Shown in pieces: positions 61,173 through 64,000 of a stretch of 64,000 bases of DNA. The translations under genes were made by a program, and so were the position numbers. This DNA comes from Gordonia polyisoprenivorans (GTDB lineage: Bacteria > Actinomycetota > Actinomycetes > Mycobacteriales > Mycobacteriaceae): the NCBI RefSeq assembly GCF_017654315.1, contig NZ_CP072203.1, forward strand, positions 2,170,001 through 2,234,000, read 5' to 3'. The number at the start of each line of letters is the position of its first letter. Within the stretch, counting starts at the first letter, position 1. The notes under the pieces were generated by a model that was given only the letters and a program-made list of their open reading frames with translations, ran no database searches and was not told where the DNA came from.

Positions 61173-61331
61173 GGGCATGTCTCCCGATTCCCTTTGCGCG
61201 TCTTTGCGGCTCGATGGCTCCCTGTCTGCGTTGTCGTCGGCGCCGATAGCTCCGCTATCGGCGCCTCCTCCGCCTTGCCAGGAAACCATCGCCTCCGCAA
61301 AGCCATCGCAGAAGAATCGGGAGACATGCCC
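61173..61331. mobile_element. 159-bp palindromic repeat upstream of eno (copy 2)
   Basis: Starts GGGCATGTCTCCC and ends with its exact complement. The centre is a perfect 12-bp hairpin GGCGCCGATAGC-TCC-GCTATCGGCGCC. Same length as the copy in mqo, about 87% identical. It begins 54 bases after the lipoprotein stop and ends 67 bases before the eno start, so it may serve as a terminator and lies upstream of the eno ribosome site and perhaps its promoter. Confidence 0.78.
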
Positions 61332-61334
61332 TAG

Positions 61335-62681
<1,347 letters not shown>

Positions 62682-62694
62682 TTAGCTAGGGTCC

Positions 62695-63381
62695 ATGGCC
62701 GATGCCGATGGGCGTTTCAACTCCGAGCGCGACGGGCGTCGGCGGGCGAAGCGATCCACCAGGGATCCGCGTTCGGCCGAACGCGCCCGCCGTGCCCCTC
62801 GTCGCTCCGCGTCGTCGTCGCGTCGTACCCCGGTCTCGGTGATCGAGACCGGGGAACAGGAGATCCATCGCGACGACGTCGACTCGGTCGACGAGATCGA
62901 CGCCGACGCAATCCCCTCCGACGACGCGTCCCGACGGGCGTCGTCGCGGGGGAGTCGTGCGCCACGTCGGCGCCCCACCATCGCCGACTCGGTCGTGGCG
63001 CGCGTGCGCGGACTCGACGCCAAACGTGCGGTGATCATGGCGCTGGTCGTCGGTGTGGTCGCCATCGCTCTGGCGCCGTCGCTGCGCAACTACTATCAGG
63101 GCCGCTCGGAGTACAACCAGGTCGTCGCCTCCAACGAGCAGCTGCGCCAACAGGTGACCTACTACCAGAAGAAGGTCAACGAGCAGGGCGATCCGGCTTA
63201 CAAGGAGGCCCAGGCGCGGGAGCGATTGGGCATGGTCCGGCCGGGTGAGACCGGATTGGTCATGATGTATCCGGGCGACGCCGGCAAGCAGGCCGCCGAA
63301 CAGGCCGCGCAGAAGCATGCGGCCAACCCGTGGTACAGCAACCTCTGGGAAACGGTGGCCACGCCACCCGACGGCCGGTGA
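62695..63381 (+). CDS. ftsB: Cell division protein of the FtsB/DivIC family
   Basis: Septum assembly factor that bridges FtsL and FtsQ. The 228-residue protein has a long basic, disordered N-terminal cytoplasmic region (1-105), one transmembrane helix (about 108-127), then a short coiled coil (SNEQLRQQVTYYQKKVNEQ) and the family ERLGMVRPGE segment. It sits 13 bases after eno and before DUF501, matching Rv1024. Confidence 0.88.
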   Translation: MADADGRFNSERDGRRRAKRSTRDPRSAERARRAPRRSASSSRRTPVSVIETGEQEIHRDDVDSVDEIDADAIPSDDASRRASSRGSRAPRRRPTIADSVVARVRGLDAKRAVIMALVVGVVAIALAPSLRNYYQGRSEYNQVVASNEQLRQQVTYYQKKVNEQGDPAYKEAQARERLGMVRPGETGLVMMYPGDAGKQAAEQAAQKHAANPWYSNLWETVATPPDGR

Positions 63382-63427
63382 CCGGCGTTTTCTCTCCGTC
63401 GCCCCGCGGCGGCTACTGTGACCACTC

Positions 63428-63952
63428 GTGAGCATCTCCTCCGACGATCTGGTGGTTGTCACCGCCCAACTCGGCCGCGAGCCACGCGGGGTGATCGAGG
63501 TCAGTTACCGCACCCCCGACGGTGTTCCGGCCGTCATCAAGACCCGGCCACGGTTACCCGACGGCACACCGTTCCCCACGCTGTACTACCTGACCGATCC
63601 ACGCTTGACGTCGGAGGCGAGTCGACAGGAATCGGCCGGTGTCATGAAAGACATGACCGCGCGGCTGGCGACCGACGAACAGCTGGCCGCCGCCTATCGC
63701 GCCGCACACGAGTCCTATCTGGCCGAGCGCGATGAGATCGATTCTCTCGGAACGGATTTCACCGGCGGCGGGATGCCCGACCGGGTCAAGTGTCTGCATG
63801 TGTTGATCGCGCATTCGTTGGCCAAGGGGCCGGGGGTGAATCCGCTCGGTGACGAGTCGGTGGCTCTGGCCGCGCAGGCCGGATTGCGTGGAACCGCCAT
63901 TCCGGCCGACTGGCCGTCGGCGCCCGTCGATGAGAACGGAGATGTCGGATGA
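63428..63952 (+). CDS. DUF501 protein (Rv1025-like)
   Basis: A 174-residue conserved actinobacterial protein with the DUF501 pattern: TRPRLPDGTPFPTLYYLTDP and MPDRVKCLHVLIAHSLAKGPGVNPLGD. Molecular function unknown; the gene is almost always between ftsB and ppx. GTG 63428 lies 8 bases after TACTGT (63414-63419). Its stop overlaps the ppx start by four bases. Confidence 0.9.
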   Translation: MSISSDDLVVVTAQLGREPRGVIEVSYRTPDGVPAVIKTRPRLPDGTPFPTLYYLTDPRLTSEASRQESAGVMKDMTARLATDEQLAAAYRAAHESYLAERDEIDSLGTDFTGGGMPDRVKCLHVLIAHSLAKGPGVNPLGDESVALAAQAGLRGTAIPADWPSAPVDENGDVG

Positions 63953-64000
63953 GTGTGGTCGCCGCCGTCGACTGCGGTACGAACTCGATTCGCCTGCTGG
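63949..64000 (+). CDS. ppx: Exopolyphosphatase/ppGpp phosphatase family protein, 5' end only
   Basis: The 17 visible codons read MSVVAAVDCGTNSIRLL, the phosphate-1 motif of the Ppx/GppA actin-like ATPase family. ATGA overlap with DUF501 and the Rv1025-Rv1026 order support the call. The gene continues beyond the window. Confidence 0.85.
   Translation, partial: MSVVAAVDCGTNSIRLL

Noticed and set aside
61103..61327. 74-codon minus-strand open frame in the repeat upstream of eno, similar to the peptide read through the mqo copy
   Set aside because: The similarity follows from the DNA repeat itself; there is no ribosome site or protein family, so it is not called a gene.

Overview
The window is high-GC DNA (third codon positions mostly G or C) from an actinobacterium of the order Mycobacteriales; a Gordonia-like genome fits best. 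Grounds: the gene set glmU, prs, a TetR regulator, mfd, mazG, an LpqU-like lipoprotein, eno, ftsB, DUF501 and ppx matches the conserved Rv1017c-Rv1026 block of Mycobacterium tuberculosis, and the Stf0-type trehalose sulfotransferase, fused CysNC and leaderless promoters are typical of the order. The genus assignment is inference.

Layout. 1-7.7 kb: DUF2752 protein, asparagine synthetase, MFS pump with an ArsC-like reductase, prs-glmU, a FabG-like reductase and tRNA-Gln. 7.8-32 kb is an accessory block between glmU and the mfd-linked regulator: a 21-bp tandem repeat, a frameshifted lipoprotein gene, a vanillate module (vanA-vanB-vanK type transporter), a methyltransferase, a CitE-like lyase, a malate:quinone oxidoreductase gene broken by a 159-bp palindromic element, a peptide-type ABC importer whose last protein fuses one permease and two ATPases, two small genes, a Ser/Thr kinase, a DHA2 drug pump with its TetR regulator, and an osmoprotectant (OpuB/OpuC-type) importer. 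32-40 kb is core again: TetR, LigB-like dioxygenase, mfd, M48 peptidase, mazG.

40-60 kb is a second accessory block. It starts with an aminoethylphosphonate-type operon (FAD oxidoreductase, phosphonatase-like HAD hydrolase, GntR regulator) carrying two copies of one 13-bp operator candidate, followed by a HigBA-like toxin-antitoxin pair. A six-gene rightward cluster follows (FCD-type GntR, MFS, LysR, alpha/beta hydrolase, quercetinase-like bicupin, sulfatase), then a stf0-cysD-cysNC operon that makes PAPS and transfers sulfate to a trehalose-type acceptor. A frameshifted serine hydrolase and the efeU-efeO-efeB iron-uptake operon, with an IdeR-like box upstream, complete the block. 60-64 kb is core: LpqU-like lipoprotein, eno, ftsB, DUF501 and the start of ppx.

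The most novel item is the 159-bp near-palindrome found twice at full length (inside mqo and just upstream of eno) plus a 36-bp tail copy; it looks like a MITE/REP-type mobile repeat. Other points of note are the phosphonate operon without a visible transaminase, the six-gene cluster of unknown substrate, the bicupin with only one intact metal site, the permease-ATPase-ATPase fusion, and a recurrent leaderless promoter pattern (TANNNT about 6 nt before the start codon). Three genes are disrupted (mqo by the element, two by small indels); for the latter two, sequencing error cannot be excluded.
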